From Halorubrum sp. JWXQ-INN 858 (lineage in GTDB: Archaea; Halobacteriota; Halobacteria; Halobacteriales; Haloferacaceae): 64,000 bases of DNA. Positions 18,016-29,282 of this stretch are shown here, piece after piece (the stretch's first letter is position 1; every line of letters begins with the position of its first letter). Made by a program: the position numbers and the translations under genes. The notes beneath the pieces are model-generated. The model saw nothing but the letters and a program-made list of their open reading frames with translations, had not been told where the DNA came from and made no database searches. The stretch lies in NCBI RefSeq assembly GCF_009806985.1, contig NZ_WUAX01000009.1, forward strand, positions 275,406 to 339,405, in the 5' to 3' direction.

Positions 18016-18193
18016 ACCGGGACTTCCTCAGGCGCGGGTATAAACGGTTTGGAACGCCGTCGACGACGTACGAAGATCCGATCGGCCACGCGTGCCACCG
18101 ATAGACGGCGACCCGTCAGGGGGACGAAACGACGGGTTTCGACCGCCGCTGACGAGCGGAGAGTATATACGTAGGGCTCACCACCTGCCCTGT

Positions 18194-19822
18194 ATGCCAG
18201 AGGATACCAGCGAACGAATGAGTCGACGTAACTACCTTCGGTTCGCCGGCGCGGCGAGCGCGGTCGCGCTCGCCGGCTGTGCCGGCGAAGACGTCGAGGA
18301 CTTCGACGACGATGACGACGGACTCGACGGCGACGACGGCACCGACACCGGAAACGGTGACGACGGCGACGAGGACAACCACCTCCACATCGCTCAGACG
18401 CAGAATCCGACCACGCTCGATCCCCACGACCACCGGGAGACGACGACCGACAACGTGCTCCTGCAGGCGTACGAGTTCCACTTCGAGCGGGACCTCGACG
18501 GGAACCTCGTCGAGGGGCTCGTCACCGACTGGGAGATCCTCGACGAGGAGCGCTACTGGATCGAGATCCGCGAGGACGTGCCGTTCCACAGCGGCGAGGA
18601 CCTGTTACCGAGCGACTCCGCGTTCAGCATCAACCGCGTGGTCGACGCGGACGTCGGGAACCTACAGAGCCCGCAGAGCGACCAGCTGGCCGGCGTGACG
18701 GGGGCCGAGGTCGCCGACGACGGGCACGCGGTCGTCCTCCACACGGACGGTCCGAACCCGATGACGTTCGCGAACCTCGGCTCCTACTGTCCGGTGGTAC
18801 AGGAGGACTGGATCATGGACCGGGAGGCCGAGGAGGTCGCCGCGGACATCAACGGCACCGGGCCGTACCAGCTGGAGGAGTTCGTCGACGGCGAGCACAC
18901 CGACTTCACGAGATTCGCCGACTACTGGGGCGGGGAGGCCTCGATCGAGACCCTCCGCATCGACGCGTCCGAGGAGGCGAGCACCCGGATCAACAGCCTT
19001 CGAGCGGGCGAGATCGACATCGCGACCGCGGTGCCGCCGACCGACGCCGGAGCGATCGAGGGCGACGACGACACGTACATCGCCGACGCGCCCAGCACGC
19101 GCATCCTGATGCTCCCGATGCGGTACGACGTCGAGCCGTTCGACAGCCAGGAGTTCCGGCAGGCGATGAACTACGCGGTCGACTTCGACTCGATCATCGA
19201 CAACGTCCTCTCCGGGTTCGGCGACGCGACGGCACAGCCGACCCTCGAAGGGTACTTCGGACACAACCCCGACCTCGATCCGTACCCGTACGACCCCGAG
19301 CGCGCGGAGGAACTGGTCGAGGAGAGCGGCCACGCGGGCGTCGAGATCGAACTCCACGTGCCGGCCGGCCGGTACCTCCAGAGCGACGAGATCGCACAGG
19401 CGTGTGTCGGGTACATCGACGACCTCGACAACGTCAACTGCGAGATCAACATGCGCGACTTCGGTGAGCTGGCCGGACAGCTCCTCGACGGGGACATCAC
19501 GTCGACGCCGCCGTTCTTCCTCATCGGATGGGGGAACACGACGTTCGACGCGCAGAACAACCTGCTGCCGTGGCTCACCGGGGGCACCTCGCAGTACACG
19601 TTCGTCGACGACGAGCTCGAGGAGCTCATCCTGGACGCACGGACCGAGGTCGACGAGGACACCCGCGAACAGCTCATGATGGACGCGTGTGCGCGAGCTC
19701 ACGACCTCGCGGTGTTCGTCTTCCTGAACCGGGAGTACCTGATCTACGGGCTCAACCAGCGCGTCCAGTGGGACCCCACCCCGGACGAGTACACGCGCGC
19801 ATACGAGATGTCGCTGCAGTAG
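18194..19822 (+). CDS. Peptide ABC transporter, substrate-binding lipoprotein (SBP family 5)
   Basis: 542 residues. The start has a Tat motif (SRRNYLRF), a short hydrophobic stretch and a lipobox ending LAGC; an acidic linker of about 30 residues follows, as in halophilic surface lipoproteins. The body is an SBP family 5 fold (TQNPTTLDPHDHR, SLRAGEIDIA, FRQAMNYAVDFDSI). It captures di- or oligopeptides outside the cell. GTATATA (18163-18169) is centred about 28 nt before the ATG at 18194, so the start is well fixed. First gene of a five-gene importer operon. Confidence 0.93.
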   Translation: MPEDTSERMSRRNYLRFAGAASAVALAGCAGEDVEDFDDDDDGLDGDDGTDTGNGDDGDEDNHLHIAQTQNPTTLDPHDHRETTTDNVLLQAYEFHFERDLDGNLVEGLVTDWEILDEERYWIEIREDVPFHSGEDLLPSDSAFSINRVVDADVGNLQSPQSDQLAGVTGAEVADDGHAVVLHTDGPNPMTFANLGSYCPVVQEDWIMDREAEEVAADINGTGPYQLEEFVDGEHTDFTRFADYWGGEASIETLRIDASEEASTRINSLRAGEIDIATAVPPTDAGAIEGDDDTYIADAPSTRILMLPMRYDVEPFDSQEFRQAMNYAVDFDSIIDNVLSGFGDATAQPTLEGYFGHNPDLDPYPYDPERAEELVEESGHAGVEIELHVPAGRYLQSDEIAQACVGYIDDLDNVNCEINMRDFGELAGQLLDGDITSTPPFFLIGWGNTTFDAQNNLLPWLTGGTSQYTFVDDELEELILDARTEVDEDTREQLMMDACARAHDLAVFVFLNREYLIYGLNQRVQWDPTPDEYTRAYEMSLQ

Positions 19823-19876
19823 GCGACGGATCGACGCAGTGTAGCCCACCGTTTCCCGTTGCACACGCTCTATCAC

Positions 19877-20866
19877 ATGTCACAGTATCAGTTCCTTATC
19901 CGTCGAGGCCTGCAAGGCCTCCTCGTCGTCTGGGGAGTCGTCACCCTGGTGTTTCTCCTGCGGTTCATGACGCCCGGCAGCCCCGTCGACTTCGTTGCAC
20001 CGCTCGATGCGAGTCCAGAGCTCCGGGCACAGATCGCCCGTAACCTCGGGCTCGATCAACCGATCTACGTCCAATACGCCCAGTACCTCGGCGGACTGAT
20101 CCAAGGGGACATGGGCTACTCGTACATCCGCGGCCGCCCCGCGAGCGGGATCATCGTCTCGCGTATCCCGGCGACGCTCGAGCTCGCCGTCGCGGCGACC
20201 GTCGTCGCGATCATCTGTTCGATCCCGCTCGGCGTGCTCAGCGCCACCCGCCGGCACCAGCCGACGGACTACGCGGCGACGACGTTCTCGCTCGTCGGGA
20301 TCAGCACGCCGAACTTCTGGCTCGGGATCATGCTCATCATGGTCGTCTCGGTCGGCCTCGGGATCCTCCCGACGAGCCGACGACCGATCGGGCTGATACC
20401 GGCCATCGAGCTGTTGATATTCCAGTTCGAGACCGTCGGGATCCGCGCGTGGATCGCCCACATGATCCTGCCCGCAGTCACCCTCGGAACCTACTTCACC
20501 GCGATGATCGTCAGACTCACCCGCAGCGGGATGCTCGACCAGCTCGGCCAACCCTACGTGGAGGCCGCGCGGGCGAAAGGGCTCCCGGAAACGCTCGTGA
20601 CGTACAAACACGCCCTCCGGAACACGATGATCCCGATCATCACCGTGTTAGGGCTCCAGCTCGGCTCGCTGATCGGCGGGGCGGTGATCACGGAGTTCGT
20701 CTTCAACTGGCCCGGGCTCGGGACCCTGATCATCGACGCGATCCGGGTCCGCGACTGGCCGATCATTCAGGGTGCACTCATCGTCATCGGGATCGGCTTC
20801 GTGGTGATAAACATCGTCGTCGACGCGCTCTACGCGCGGCTCAACCCACGGGTGAGCCTCGAATGA
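19877..20866 (+). CDS. dppB: Peptide ABC transporter permease, DppB type
   Basis: 329 residues with six membrane helices. The first helix (GLLVVWGVVTLVFLLRF) and the large outside loop before helix 2 are typical of DppB/OppB. The coupling loop EAARAKGLPETLVTYKHALRN matches the EAA motif that contacts the ATPases (given in part: EAARAKGLPE). It begins 54 bp after the binding protein, at ATG 19877, and its stop overlaps the next start (ATGA). Confidence 0.94.
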   Translation: MSQYQFLIRRGLQGLLVVWGVVTLVFLLRFMTPGSPVDFVAPLDASPELRAQIARNLGLDQPIYVQYAQYLGGLIQGDMGYSYIRGRPASGIIVSRIPATLELAVAATVVAIICSIPLGVLSATRRHQPTDYAATTFSLVGISTPNFWLGIMLIMVVSVGLGILPTSRRPIGLIPAIELLIFQFETVGIRAWIAHMILPAVTLGTYFTAMIVRLTRSGMLDQLGQPYVEAARAKGLPETLVTYKHALRNTMIPIITVLGLQLGSLIGGAVITEFVFNWPGLGTLIIDAIRVRDWPIIQGALIVIGIGFVVINIVVDALYARLNPRVSLE

Positions 20867-21882
20867 GCGGTCGCATCCTCTCCGACCGCGTTCGTCGGAG
20901 CCTGAAACGGGAGTTCAGTCGGAGCCTCATGGCGAAGATCGGGCTCTTCTTGGTCGTGCTGATGGTGACGATGGCGACGTTCGCGCCGTTCCTCGCCCCG
21001 CACGACCCGACACAGCAGGGACTCGACGAGTCGAACCTGCCGCCGGCCGGCGTCACACAGACCAGCGAGGAGTTCCGGATGGTCGACGGCGAGCGGACGA
21101 CCGTGACCGTCGAGCGAGAGGGAAGCCTCGAACACCCCCTCGGGACCGACGCGCTCGGGCGTGACCTGTTCTCGCGGGTCTTATTCGGCGCGCGGACCTC
21201 GCTGATGGTCGGGCTGTTCGGGACCCTCTTCGCCGTCGGCACCGGGGTGAGCGTCGGGCTCACCGCGGGCTACTACGGCGGACGGACCGACGACGTGTTG
21301 ATGCGCTTTGCCGACATCATGCTCGCGTTTCCGGCGCTCGTGTTGGCGATCGCGCTGGTCGGACTGTTGGGGCCGTTAACGATACTGATACCCGACCCGT
21401 TCGTCCAGCTCGGGTTGGTCACCGGCATGCCCGCGAACTTCGTGTTCCCGATCACGTTGACGATCGTCGTCGGCGTGGTCAACTGGGTGTGGTTCGCCCG
21501 GATCGCGCGCGGCGAGGCGCTGTCGATACGCCAGCAGGAGTACGTCAAGGCCGCCCGCAGCCTCGGCGCGAGCGACTGGACGATCCTCCGACAGCACATC
21601 CTCCCGAACAGTCTCACGCCGATCATCGTGTTGGCGACGATCCAGGTGGCGGCGATCATCCTCCTCGAGAGCTCGCTGTCGTTCCTCGGGTTCTCCGGGA
21701 CGTCGCTGTCCTGGGGCTTCGACATCGCACAGGGACGGCAGTACCTCGGCACCTCGTGGTGGATCGCGAGCATGCCGGGGCTCGCCATCGTCGCCGCCGT
21801 CGTCGGGATCAACCTGCTCGGCGACTGGCTGCGTGACGCGCTCGATCCGGGCCTCGAGGGCGAACACGGAGGTGGGATGTGA
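20863..21882 (+). CDS. dppC: Peptide ABC transporter permease, DppC type
   Basis: 339 residues. An OppC-type N-terminal segment (residues 15-60) is followed by HPLGTDALGRDLFSR, the hallmark of DppC/OppC. Five more helices follow, and the EAA loop reads KAARSLGASDWTILRQHILP. A 40-residue insert around residues 55-85 (with TSEEFRMVDGERTTVTVERE) lies outside the membrane. The start overlaps the dppB stop by 4 nt and its stop overlaps the next GTG, indicating coupled translation. Confidence 0.94.
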   Translation: MSGRILSDRVRRSLKREFSRSLMAKIGLFLVVLMVTMATFAPFLAPHDPTQQGLDESNLPPAGVTQTSEEFRMVDGERTTVTVEREGSLEHPLGTDALGRDLFSRVLFGARTSLMVGLFGTLFAVGTGVSVGLTAGYYGGRTDDVLMRFADIMLAFPALVLAIALVGLLGPLTILIPDPFVQLGLVTGMPANFVFPITLTIVVGVVNWVWFARIARGEALSIRQQEYVKAARSLGASDWTILRQHILPNSLTPIIVLATIQVAAIILLESSLSFLGFSGTSLSWGFDIAQGRQYLGTSWWIASMPGLAIVAAVVGINLLGDWLRDALDPGLEGEHGGGM

Positions 21883-23129
21883 CCCGAAACGGTCCGATCC
21901 TCCGCGTCGAGGGCCTCGAAACCCGGTTCTTCACCGAGGAGGGGCAAGTCAACGCCGTCCATGGGGTCGACATGGAGATCGACGACGGCGAGGTGTTCGG
22001 CGTCGTCGGCGAGTCCGGCTCCGGCAAGAGCGTCACCGCGCTCTCGCTTCTGGGGCTGCTCGAATCGCCGGGACGCGTCACCGGCGGCGAGATCTGGTAC
22101 CGCAGCGCCGAGCTCGCGGACTCGGTCGCCGAGGAGACGCCGACGGCGGTCGACGGCGACTACGTGAACCTGCTGGGGCTCCCCGACCGGGTCCGGCGGA
22201 CGCTTCGGGGGACCCACTTCAGCATGATCTTCCAGGACCCGATGAGCAGCTTCAACCCGAGCCTGACGGTCGGCGAGCAGATCGCGGAGGCGGTCGAGGC
22301 CCAACAGCGGGCCCGGTCGAACCCGCGGTCGGTCGCCTCCCGGACGCAGGGATACGGGCTCAGCCAGTACCTCATGAGCTTCGTTTCCTCCTCGCGGAAG
22401 TACGTGAGCGAGGAGAGCCGCGACCGTGCGGTCGAGCTGCTCGAGATGGTCGGCATCCCCGACCCGGTGTTGCGGGCCGAGGAGTACCCACACGAGTACT
22501 CCGGCGGGATGTTACAGCGCGCGATGGTCGCACAGGCGCTCGCGGGCGAGCCGAACGTGCTCATCGCCGACGAGCCGACGACCGCGCTCGACGTCACGAT
22601 CCAAGCACAGGTGCTCGACCTCCTCGACGAGATCCAAGCGGAGACGGGGATGACGATCCTCATCATCACGCACAACCTCGGCGTCGTCGCCCGGATGTGC
22701 GACCGCGTCGGCGTGATGTACGCCGGGGAGATCGTCGAGCGGGGGGCGCTGGCGGACGTGTTCGACTCGCCGGTCCACCCGTACACGCAGGGGCTGTTGG
22801 GGAGCGTCCCCGACCTCGGCGGGTCCAGCGGCCGGCTCCAGCCGATCGCCGGCAACGTGCCGAGCCTGCTCGATCACGAGATGCCGGACCGGTGTTACTT
22901 CGCCGATCGCTGTCCGAAAGCGATGGAGGCGTGTCTGCGGAAGCCGCCGGAGCTCCCCGTCGACGGGGCGGCGGGCCACACGGCGAAGTGTTACCTCGCC
23001 GAGGAACCGTTCGACGAGTCGACCGCGCTCCCGGACGGCTACTTCGAGGGCGGATCGACCGACGCGGCCGACCCGGCCGACGCGTCGGGTGCCGCCGAGG
23101 TCGCGAGCGACGGAGGTGAATCAGAATGA
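21879..23129 (+). CDS. dppD: Peptide ABC transporter ATP-binding protein, DppD type
   Basis: 416 residues. Walker A is GESGSGKS near residue 46, the signature is [15 protein letters not shown], and Walker B is [13 protein letters not shown]. The C-terminal family domain has cysteines in [14 protein letters not shown], as in peptide importers that carry a 4Fe-4S-like cysteine set. Between Walker A and the signature there is a longer insert than in bacterial DppD (about residues 140-175). The start is GTG, overlapping the dppC stop (GTGA). Confidence 0.94.
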   Translation: MTRNGPILRVEGLETRFFTEEGQVNAVHGVDMEIDDGEVFGVVGESGSGKSVTALSLLGLLESPGRVTGGEIWYRSAELADSVAEETPTAVDGDYVNLLGLPDRVRRTLRGTHFSMIFQDPMSSFNPSLTVGEQIAEAVEAQQRARSNPRSVASRTQGYGLSQYLMSFVSSSRKYVSEESRDRAVELLEMVGIPDPVLRAEEYPHEYSGGMLQRAMVAQALAGEPNVLIADEPTTALDVTIQAQVLDLLDEIQAETGMTILIITHNLGVVARMCDRVGVMYAGEIVERGALADVFDSPVHPYTQGLLGSVPDLGGSSGRLQPIAGNVPSLLDHEMPDRCYFADRCPKAMEACLRKPPELPVDGAAGHTAKCYLAEEPFDESTALPDGYFEGGSTDAADPADASGAAEVASDGGESE

Positions 23130-24550
23130 CCGACGGGAGCGACACGACCGACGACGCATCGACGGACGCCGAGCCGCTGGTTCGGGTCCGGAACCTCGAG
23201 AAGTACTTCTGGGAGAACGACTCGCTGTTCGACCGGCTGTTCGGCGAGGGGAAGACCGCGGTGAAAGCCGTCGACGGGATCAGCTTCGACATCCGTCGCG
23301 GGGAGACCCTCGGGCTCGTCGGCGAATCCGGCTGCGGGAAGTCGACGACGGGGGAGACGATGCTCCGGCTCCAGGAGCCGACCGGCGGGCGCGTCGAGTT
23401 CGAGGGGGAGAACATCTACGACCTCGATGGCGCGGACCTGCAAGCGTTCCGCCGCGAGGCACAGGTCGTCTTTCAGGACCCGTTCTCCAGTCTCGACCCG
23501 CGGATGACCGTCGGCGACATCATCACCCAGCCGCTGGAGATCCACGGCGTGGGTACGGCCGCGGAGCGTGAGGAGCGGGCCCGCGAGCTGCTCGGCCACG
23601 TCGGGCTCTCCGCGGACCAGCTCGACCGGTACCCCCACGAGTTCTCCGGGGGTCAGCGACAGCGGGTCGGCATCGCCCGGGCGCTCGCGCTCGAACCGGA
23701 GTTCATCGTCCTCGACGAGCCGACGAGCGCGCTCGACGTGAGCGTGCAGGCGCAGGTGTTGAACCTGCTCGACGACCTCCAGGAGGAGTTCGACCTGACG
23801 TACCTGCTGATCAGCCACGACCTCTCCGTGATCAACCACGTCTGTGACCGGGTCGCGGTGATGTACCTCGGCGAGCTCGTCGAGGTCGGCCCCGCTGCGG
23901 ACCTGTTCGCGGAGCCGAAACACCCGTACACGGAGGCGCTCCTCGAGAGCGTCCCGCGGGCATCGACTGACGAGCGGGACCGCGAGCGCCAGACGATCTC
24001 GGGGGACGTCCCCTCGCCGCGGAACCCGCCGTCGGGCTGTTCGTTCCGGACGCGCTGTCCGGTCGTGATCCGGCCCCCGGGGCTCGACGTTCCGCGATCG
24101 GCGTACCGCGAGATCGTCCAGTACCGGACGCTGCTGGAGAACGGTCGTCTCGACCCCGAGAGCCGGTGGGAGCAGCTCGACGATCCCGATCGGACGAACA
24201 CCAGGGCGTTCGTCGACGGGCTGTACGACGAGCTGTTCACCGAACGGTTCGACGGCGACGACGACGCCGTCGTGACGGAGTCGTTCGAGGCGCTCGCGGA
24301 CGGCGACGTCGAGGAGGCGATCGAGCTGCTTCGGAGCCGTTACGAGTCGGTCTGTGAGGTCGTCAATCCGGAGCTCGTCGACGAACCGCATCCCTCGGCG
24401 TGCCTGCGCGACGACCAGCCCGGATCGGTTCGAACCGCGGTCGACGAGTGGGAGGGCGCGTCGACGGCCGTCGACGCCACCGGAAGCACCGGGGGCGCCG
24501 ATGTCGACGTGGCCGCCCCCGACGGCGGGACCGCCGACGCGGACCGATAA
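23126..24550 (+). CDS. dppF: Peptide ABC transporter ATP-binding protein, DppF type, with C-terminal insert
   Basis: 474 residues. Walker [10 protein letters not shown] near residue 70, signature [15 protein letters not shown], Walker [15 protein letters not shown]. The C-terminal cysteine domain is split: [14 protein letters not shown] is followed by about 90 extra helical residues before [21 protein letters not shown] believe this insert is common in haloarchaeal DppF-like proteins. A clear ribosome site GGAGGTG lies 6 nt before the ATG, which overlaps the dppD stop. Last gene of the importer operon. Confidence 0.93.
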   Translation: MTDGSDTTDDASTDAEPLVRVRNLEKYFWENDSLFDRLFGEGKTAVKAVDGISFDIRRGETLGLVGESGCGKSTTGETMLRLQEPTGGRVEFEGENIYDLDGADLQAFRREAQVVFQDPFSSLDPRMTVGDIITQPLEIHGVGTAAEREERARELLGHVGLSADQLDRYPHEFSGGQRQRVGIARALALEPEFIVLDEPTSALDVSVQAQVLNLLDDLQEEFDLTYLLISHDLSVINHVCDRVAVMYLGELVEVGPAADLFAEPKHPYTEALLESVPRASTDERDRERQTISGDVPSPRNPPSGCSFRTRCPVVIRPPGLDVPRSAYREIVQYRTLLENGRLDPESRWEQLDDPDRTNTRAFVDGLYDELFTERFDGDDDAVVTESFEALADGDVEEAIELLRSRYESVCEVVNPELVDEPHPSACLRDDQPGSVRTAVDEWEGASTAVDATGSTGGADVDVAAPDGGTADADR

Positions 24551-24661
24551 GTCAGCGCCGGGTCGCCGCCGGTCCGAGGTCGACACCGCGTCGCCGGCTC
24601 CCGTCCGGGAGTCGGCCCTCACGTCCGTAACGTCTACCACCCATGACGACGAGGGTCGGGT

Positions 24662-25153
24662 ATGAACGCACGTGACCTGATGGTGACGGACGTGAAGACG
24701 GTCTCGCCGGACGACGACGTCTCCAGCGTGTTCCGTAAGTTCGCCCGCCAGCCGTTCTCCGGGTTCCCCGTCGTCGACGACGAGCGACGGGTGGTCGGCG
24801 TGATCACGGAGTCGGACCTCGTGGACCTGTTCGAACCGGACGAGGAGACGCTGTGGATCCCGATCGGGCTCCCGCCGTTCGTCGACACCCTCACGTACCA
24901 AGTGAAAGCGCCGTGGGCGGACCTCGACCTCGGCGTCGACCTCGTCCGCAACGCCGACCGGCCGGTCGCCGACGTGATGAGCACGGACGTCGCCACGGTG
25001 ACGCCCGACACCGACGTCGACGAGGTGCTCGCGCTGCTCGCGGGCGACGAGCCGAACATCAACCGGGTGCCCGTCGTCGACGAGGACGGCCGGCTCGTCG
25101 GGATCATCGCGAGACAGGACGTGATCCGGGCGTTCCGGGACCGGCGGGTCTGA
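24662..25153 (+). CDS. CBS-pair protein
   Basis: 163 residues with two CBS domains: the first around residues 1-60 (SRVFRKFARQPFSGFPVVDD type) and the second around residues 95-160 (DVMSTDVATVTPDTDVDEVL and INRVPVVDEDGRLVGIIARQ). CBS pairs bind adenosine nucleotides and act as energy sensors. It is a stand-alone protein with no attached enzyme. It lies 111 bp after the importer operon on the same strand and may or may not be part of it. Confidence 0.9.
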   Translation: MNARDLMVTDVKTVSPDDDVSSVFRKFARQPFSGFPVVDDERRVVGVITESDLVDLFEPDEETLWIPIGLPPFVDTLTYQVKAPWADLDLGVDLVRNADRPVADVMSTDVATVTPDTDVDEVLALLAGDEPNINRVPVVDEDGRLVGIIARQDVIRAFRDRRV

Positions 25154-25219
25154 GCGGCGTCTCGCGGTCGGCGATCCGGACCGACGGCGGTGAATCGTCC
25201 GGCGGTGCGGGCCTTCGGC

Positions 25220-26161
25220 TCACTCCCGTGCGCCCGGCGGAAACGGGTCGGCGTGGTCCGCGATGGCGTCGGCGACGCGGTGTGGCTCCTCGTGGATCAC
25301 CCAGTGGGTCGCCTCCGAAAGGGTCAACAGCCGCCCGTCGGCACAGTGGCCGACGCTCTCGGTCGCCATCGGCTTCCGGAGGAACCGGTCGCGAGCGCCC
25401 CAGATCACGAGCGTCGGGACCTCGACTCGGGTCCGCGACGGCGTCGGCCGGTCCCGAACGATCGCACGGTACCAGTTCACCATCGATTCGAACGCGCCGT
25501 CCCGGCCCCACGCGCGGCGGTATCGGCGGAAGTCCTCCTCGTCGAAGGTCCCCGGAAGGCTCGAATCCCGCAGCGCGCGCGTCGCGATCCGCCAGTTGCC
25601 CGCCCGGGCGACCGCCTCCGGGAGTGCCGGGAGCTGGAACGCGAGCACGTACCAGCTCTTGAGCCGCTGGTCCCACGAGGTGCGCAGCGTCCGCTCGAAC
25701 ACCGTCGGGTGGGGGACGTTGACGGCAACGAGCTCGGACAGCCGGTCGGCGTGATGGAGCGCGAGCCACCACCCGACCGCCGCGCCCCAGTCGTGTCCGG
25801 CGACGGCCGCCGTCTCGCGGTCGTACGCGTCGATCAGCCCGACGACGTCGCGGGCGAGCTCGTCCATCCGGTAGTCGCGGACGCGCGGCGGCTTCGCCGA
25901 GAGGTTGTAGCCGCGCTGGTCGGGGACGACGACGCGGTAGCCGGCGTTCACGAGCGGGGTCAGCGTCTCGTGCCAGCCGTACCAGAACTCGGGGAACCCG
26001 TGTAGCAACACGAGCAGCTTCCCGTCCTCGGGCCCCGCTTCGACGACGTGCAGGCGGACCCCGTTCGTCTCGACGATCCGCGACTCGCCCGGCACGCCCT
26101 CCGGGATCTCGTCGGCGGGGATCTCCACGCTCGGGGTGACGTCGATGGGGACCTCGGTCAT
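25220..26161 (-). CDS. Alpha/beta hydrolase, epoxide-hydrolase-like
   Basis: 313 residues. The oxyanion motif is LLHGFPEFWYGWHETL near residue 52; the nucleophile aspartate sits in GHDWGAAVGWWLAL near 122; DQRGYNLSAKP and the late histidine in SEATHWVIHEEP complete the pattern. HGFPE with GHDWG is typical of epoxide hydrolases and haloalkane dehalogenases. The substrate is unknown. TTATTTATC (minus strand, 26184-26192) is centred 27 nt before the ATG at 26161, which decides the start. Confidence 0.9.
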   Translation of the reverse strand: MTEVPIDVTPSVEIPADEIPEGVPGESRIVETNGVRLHVVEAGPEDGKLLVLLHGFPEFWYGWHETLTPLVNAGYRVVVPDQRGYNLSAKPPRVRDYRMDELARDVVGLIDAYDRETAAVAGHDWGAAVGWWLALHHADRLSELVAVNVPHPTVFERTLRTSWDQRLKSWYVLAFQLPALPEAVARAGNWRIATRALRDSSLPGTFDEEDFRRYRRAWGRDGAFESMVNWYRAIVRDRPTPSRTRVEVPTLVIWGARDRFLRKPMATESVGHCADGRLLTLSEATHWVIHEEPHRVADAIADHADPFPPGARE

Positions 26162-26317
26162 ACCGAACGGATGGACCGCCACCGATAAATAACTACGAGC
26201 GCGCCGCGCCGATCGCCGTCCGCCAGCGCGCCGCACCGACCGCCGTCCGCCGGCCCGCCCACTCACCCACCCAACCGCTCACCGATCCGCCGGTCTGCCG
26301 CCGTCCGTTCCGGCGGG

Positions 26318-27220
26318 TTATCCGAACTTCCCCGTGATGTAGTCCTCGACGCGCTGGTTCTCGGGGTTCTCGAAGATCCGGTTCGTCTCGCCGAACTCGA
26401 CGAGCTGGCCGCCGGTGAGGAAGACCGCGGTCTTATCCGAGATGCGGGCGGCCTGCTGCATATTGTGCGTGACGATGACGACCGTGTACTCCTCGGCCAA
26501 CTCGTCGATCAGGTCTTCGACCTTCGCGGTCGCGACGGGGTCGAGCGCCGAGGCGGGCTCGTCCATCAGGATGACCTCGGGATCGGGCGCGATGGCGCGG
26601 GCGATACAGAGCCGCTGTTGCTGCCCGCCCGAGAGGTCGAGCCCCGACTCGTCGAGCTGGTCCTTCACCTCGTCCCAGAGGGCAGCCCCGCGGAGCGCCT
26701 CCTCGACGCGGGCGTCCATGTCGCCGTCGTAGCCCTGGATCTCCAGACCGTACGCGACGTTGTCGTAGATCGACTTCGGGAACGGGTTCGGCTTCTGGAA
26801 CACCATCCCGATCTTCCGGCGCAACGCCACCGGGTCCACGTCCTCGTCGTACACGTTCTTGCCGCGGAAGCGGAGCTCGCCGCCGACGCGGGCCGCGTCG
26901 ACCATGTCGTTCATCCGGTTGATACATCGGAGGAACGTCGACTTCCCGCAGCCCGACGGGCCGATGATCGCGGTGACTTCCTGTGCCGGCAGCCGAACGT
27001 TCACCGGCTTAAGCGCCTCCACGTCGCCGTAGTGAACGGTCAGGTCGGCCGCTTCGATGACCGTGTCGGCGTCGGCGATGTGCTGGATCGACGGGGTCGT
27101 CTCGCCGGTCGTCTCGTCGACCGGGTCCGGGGTCGAGACGTTCCGTCCGTCCGCTCGGTCGGCGGCCGCCCCGTCCTGTTCGTTCTCGCGTTCGTCGCCG
27201 ACTGTGTAACTGTCGCTCAT
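26318..27220 (-). CDS. pstB: Phosphate ABC transporter ATP-binding protein
   Basis: 300 residues. Walker [10 protein letters not shown] near residue 89, signature [15 protein letters not shown], Walker [14 protein letters not shown], and the PstB-type [19 protein letters not shown]. The first 50 residues are an acidic extension, longer than in bacteria. It energises uptake of inorganic phosphate. It begins 2 bp after the pstA stop and is the last gene of pstSCAB; no PhoU follows, since the phoU-like gene is divergent. Confidence 0.97.
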   Translation of the reverse strand: MSDSYTVGDERENEQDGAAADRADGRNVSTPDPVDETTGETTPSIQHIADADTVIEAADLTVHYGDVEALKPVNVRLPAQEVTAIIGPSGCGKSTFLRCINRMNDMVDAARVGGELRFRGKNVYDEDVDPVALRRKIGMVFQKPNPFPKSIYDNVAYGLEIQGYDGDMDARVEEALRGAALWDEVKDQLDESGLDLSGGQQQRLCIARAIAPDPEVILMDEPASALDPVATAKVEDLIDELAEEYTVVIVTHNMQQAARISDKTAVFLTGGQLVEFGETNRIFENPENQRVEDYITGKFG

Positions 27221-27222
27221 TG

Positions 27223-28260
27223 TTATTTCTCGTACTTGTTGCGGATGAGGATGGCCGTCGCGTTCATCAACAGGAGGATCGTCAACAGGACGACGATCCC
27301 GGCGGCGGCGACGTGTTGGAAGTCGCCCTCCGGGAGGCGTGCCCAGTCGAATATCTGCATCGGCATGGCCGCGAAGGGACCGAACAGGTCGGGAACGGGG
27401 ATGCCCGAGACGTCCTCGATCGGTGCTCGGAACATCGACGTCGCCGCACCGATCATGATCAGGGGTGCGGTCTCGCCGATCGCGCGGGACAGCGAGAGGA
27501 TCGTCCCGGTCATGATCCCCGGCAGCGCCGCCGGGAGGACCACGTCCCGAACGACCTCCCAGTCGGTCGCGCCGACGCCGTAGGCGGCGTGCCGCTGGGA
27601 GTCGGGGACCGCTCGCAGCGCCTCCTGTGCGGAGACGATGACGATCGGAAGGATGAGCAGCGTCAGCGTCAACGCACCGGCCAGCAGGCTCTCACCGAGC
27701 CCGACGAACCGGACGAAGACGGCCAGCCCGAGCAGCCCGTACACGATCGACGGGACGCCCGCGAGGTTCGCGATGTTCGCCTCGATGAAGCTCTTGAGTC
27801 GGCTCTCGGGGGCGTACTCCTCCAAGTAGATGGCGGCCCCGACGCCGAGGAACATCGTGAACACCGCGGTCAACGCGATCAGGAGTATCGACCCGACCAG
27901 CGCGGGATAGATGCCCGCTCCACGGCCGTCGGGGTAGTAGTTCTCGATGAACCGAGAGGGCGGATAGGTGAGGAAATCCAGGGTCACCCATCCCCACGCC
28001 TCGTAGAGGACGTCGCCGAGCAGCACGAACAGCGCGACGATCCCGACCAGCGTGGACGCGCCACAGATCCCGACGAAGACGCGCCCGAGAAGCTGTTTCC
28101 GGGCGATGTCGTCGCCGACGTTCGCGAACGGGTTCGGGGTCTCGCCGCCGTCGGTTCGGACGCTGCCGGTTCGGAGGCTGTCGGTTCGGACGCCGTCGCC
28201 GTCCCCGTCCCCGTCGCGACCGTCGTCCGTTCCGCCGAGCCCGAACGGGAGCCGGGTCAT
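27223..28260 (-). CDS. pstA: Phosphate ABC transporter permease PstA
   Basis: 345 residues with six membrane helices after a charged head of about 60 residues that includes a short G/D repeat ([12 protein letters not shown]). The family block [20 protein letters not shown] is clear, and the coupling loop reads [20 protein letters not shown]. It pairs with PstC to form the phosphate channel. Its ATG overlaps the pstC stop (ATGA). Confidence 0.95.
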   Translation of the reverse strand: MTRLPFGLGGTDDGRDGDGDGDGVRTDSLRTGSVRTDGGETPNPFANVGDDIARKQLLGRVFVGICGASTLVGIVALFVLLGDVLYEAWGWVTLDFLTYPPSRFIENYYPDGRGAGIYPALVGSILLIALTAVFTMFLGVGAAIYLEEYAPESRLKSFIEANIANLAGVPSIVYGLLGLAVFVRFVGLGESLLAGALTLTLLILPIVIVSAQEALRAVPDSQRHAAYGVGATDWEVVRDVVLPAALPGIMTGTILSLSRAIGETAPLIMIGAATSMFRAPIEDVSGIPVPDLFGPFAAMPMQIFDWARLPEGDFQHVAAAGIVVLLTILLLMNATAILIRNKYEK

Positions 28261-29282
28261 CGGTACGCCTCCTGGTACCGCCCCTTGATCCACAGGCTCA
28301 ACAGGTTCATCCCGAGGGTCATCACGAACAGCAGGAGGCCGACGGCGAACAGGCTCTGGTAGCCGATGGAGCCGACCGAAACGTCGCTGATCCCGATCTG
28401 GACCATGTACGCGGTCATCGTTTGGGCCTGCTCTAACGGGTTCAGCGTGATGTTCGGCTGCATCCCGACCGCCAGCGTGACCGCCATCGTCTCGCCGATC
28501 GCCCGCGAGATCGCGAGGATGTACGACGCCATCACGCCCGACAGCGACGCCGGAACGACGACGTCGGTCGACACCTCGAACTTCGTCGCGCCCAGCCCGT
28601 ACGCCGCGTTCCGGAGCTCGTCCGGGACGGCCGACATCGCGTCCTCCGACAGCGACGACACCATCGGGATGATCATGACCCCGACGACGATCGCCCCCGC
28701 CGCAACGTTGAACGTCCCCGTGCCGGGGAAGAACCGCTGGATGATCGGGGTGATAAACGAGAGCGCGAAGAAGCCGTACACGATCGTCGGGACCCCCGCG
28801 AGCACCTCGAGCGTCGGCTTCACGACCTTGCGGACGCGCCGGTCGGCGTACTCGGAGAGGTAGATCGCCGTCGCGGTCCCGACCGGGATCGCGATGAGCG
28901 CGGAGCCGACGACGATGAGCATCGTTCCCCACAGCAGCGGCAACACGCCGTACGAGCGCGGGCGGATGATCGGCGACCACTCCACGCCGAAGAGGAACTC
29001 GCGAACCGTGACCTGCGTGCCGAGCCCGGTGCGGAGCGCGGCCCACGCCTCCGCGGGGCTTCCCGCAAGGACCCCGCCGAGAACGCCCGAGAGGAGCCCG
29101 AACAGGGTCTCTTCTCGGAAGAACCCGAGGGCCCCGTCGAAGAGAACGACGACGATCCCGAACGTCGTGAGGACGGTGAGCAGCGCGCACGCGAAGAAGA
29201 CGCCACGGACCGCGAGGTTCCGTCCCGCCGGGATGTCCGAGCCCGCGCGGGTGAGGTCGGCGACGTCGCTCGACCCGCTCAT
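28257..29282 (-). CDS. pstC: Phosphate ABC transporter permease PstC
   Basis: 341 residues, six membrane helices. Family block [20 protein letters not shown] near residue 145 and coupling loop [20 protein letters not shown]. Residues 50-110 form an external loop larger than usual. Its ATG overlaps the pstS stop (ATGA), so the four genes are tightly coupled. Confidence 0.95.
   Translation of the reverse strand: MSGSSDVADLTRAGSDIPAGRNLAVRGVFFACALLTVLTTFGIVVVLFDGALGFFREETLFGLLSGVLGGVLAGSPAEAWAALRTGLGTQVTVREFLFGVEWSPIIRPRSYGVLPLLWGTMLIVVGSALIAIPVGTATAIYLSEYADRRVRKVVKPTLEVLAGVPTIVYGFFALSFITPIIQRFFPGTGTFNVAAGAIVVGVMIIPMVSSLSEDAMSAVPDELRNAAYGLGATKFEVSTDVVVPASLSGVMASYILAISRAIGETMAVTLAVGMQPNITLNPLEQAQTMTAYMVQIGISDVSVGSIGYQSLFAVGLLLFVMTLGMNLLSLWIKGRYQEAYR

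Noticed and set aside
22079..22160. Frameshift suspected in DppD because of its long segment before the signature
   Set aside because: The frame stays open with good codon use and both Walker motifs present, so it is an insertion.
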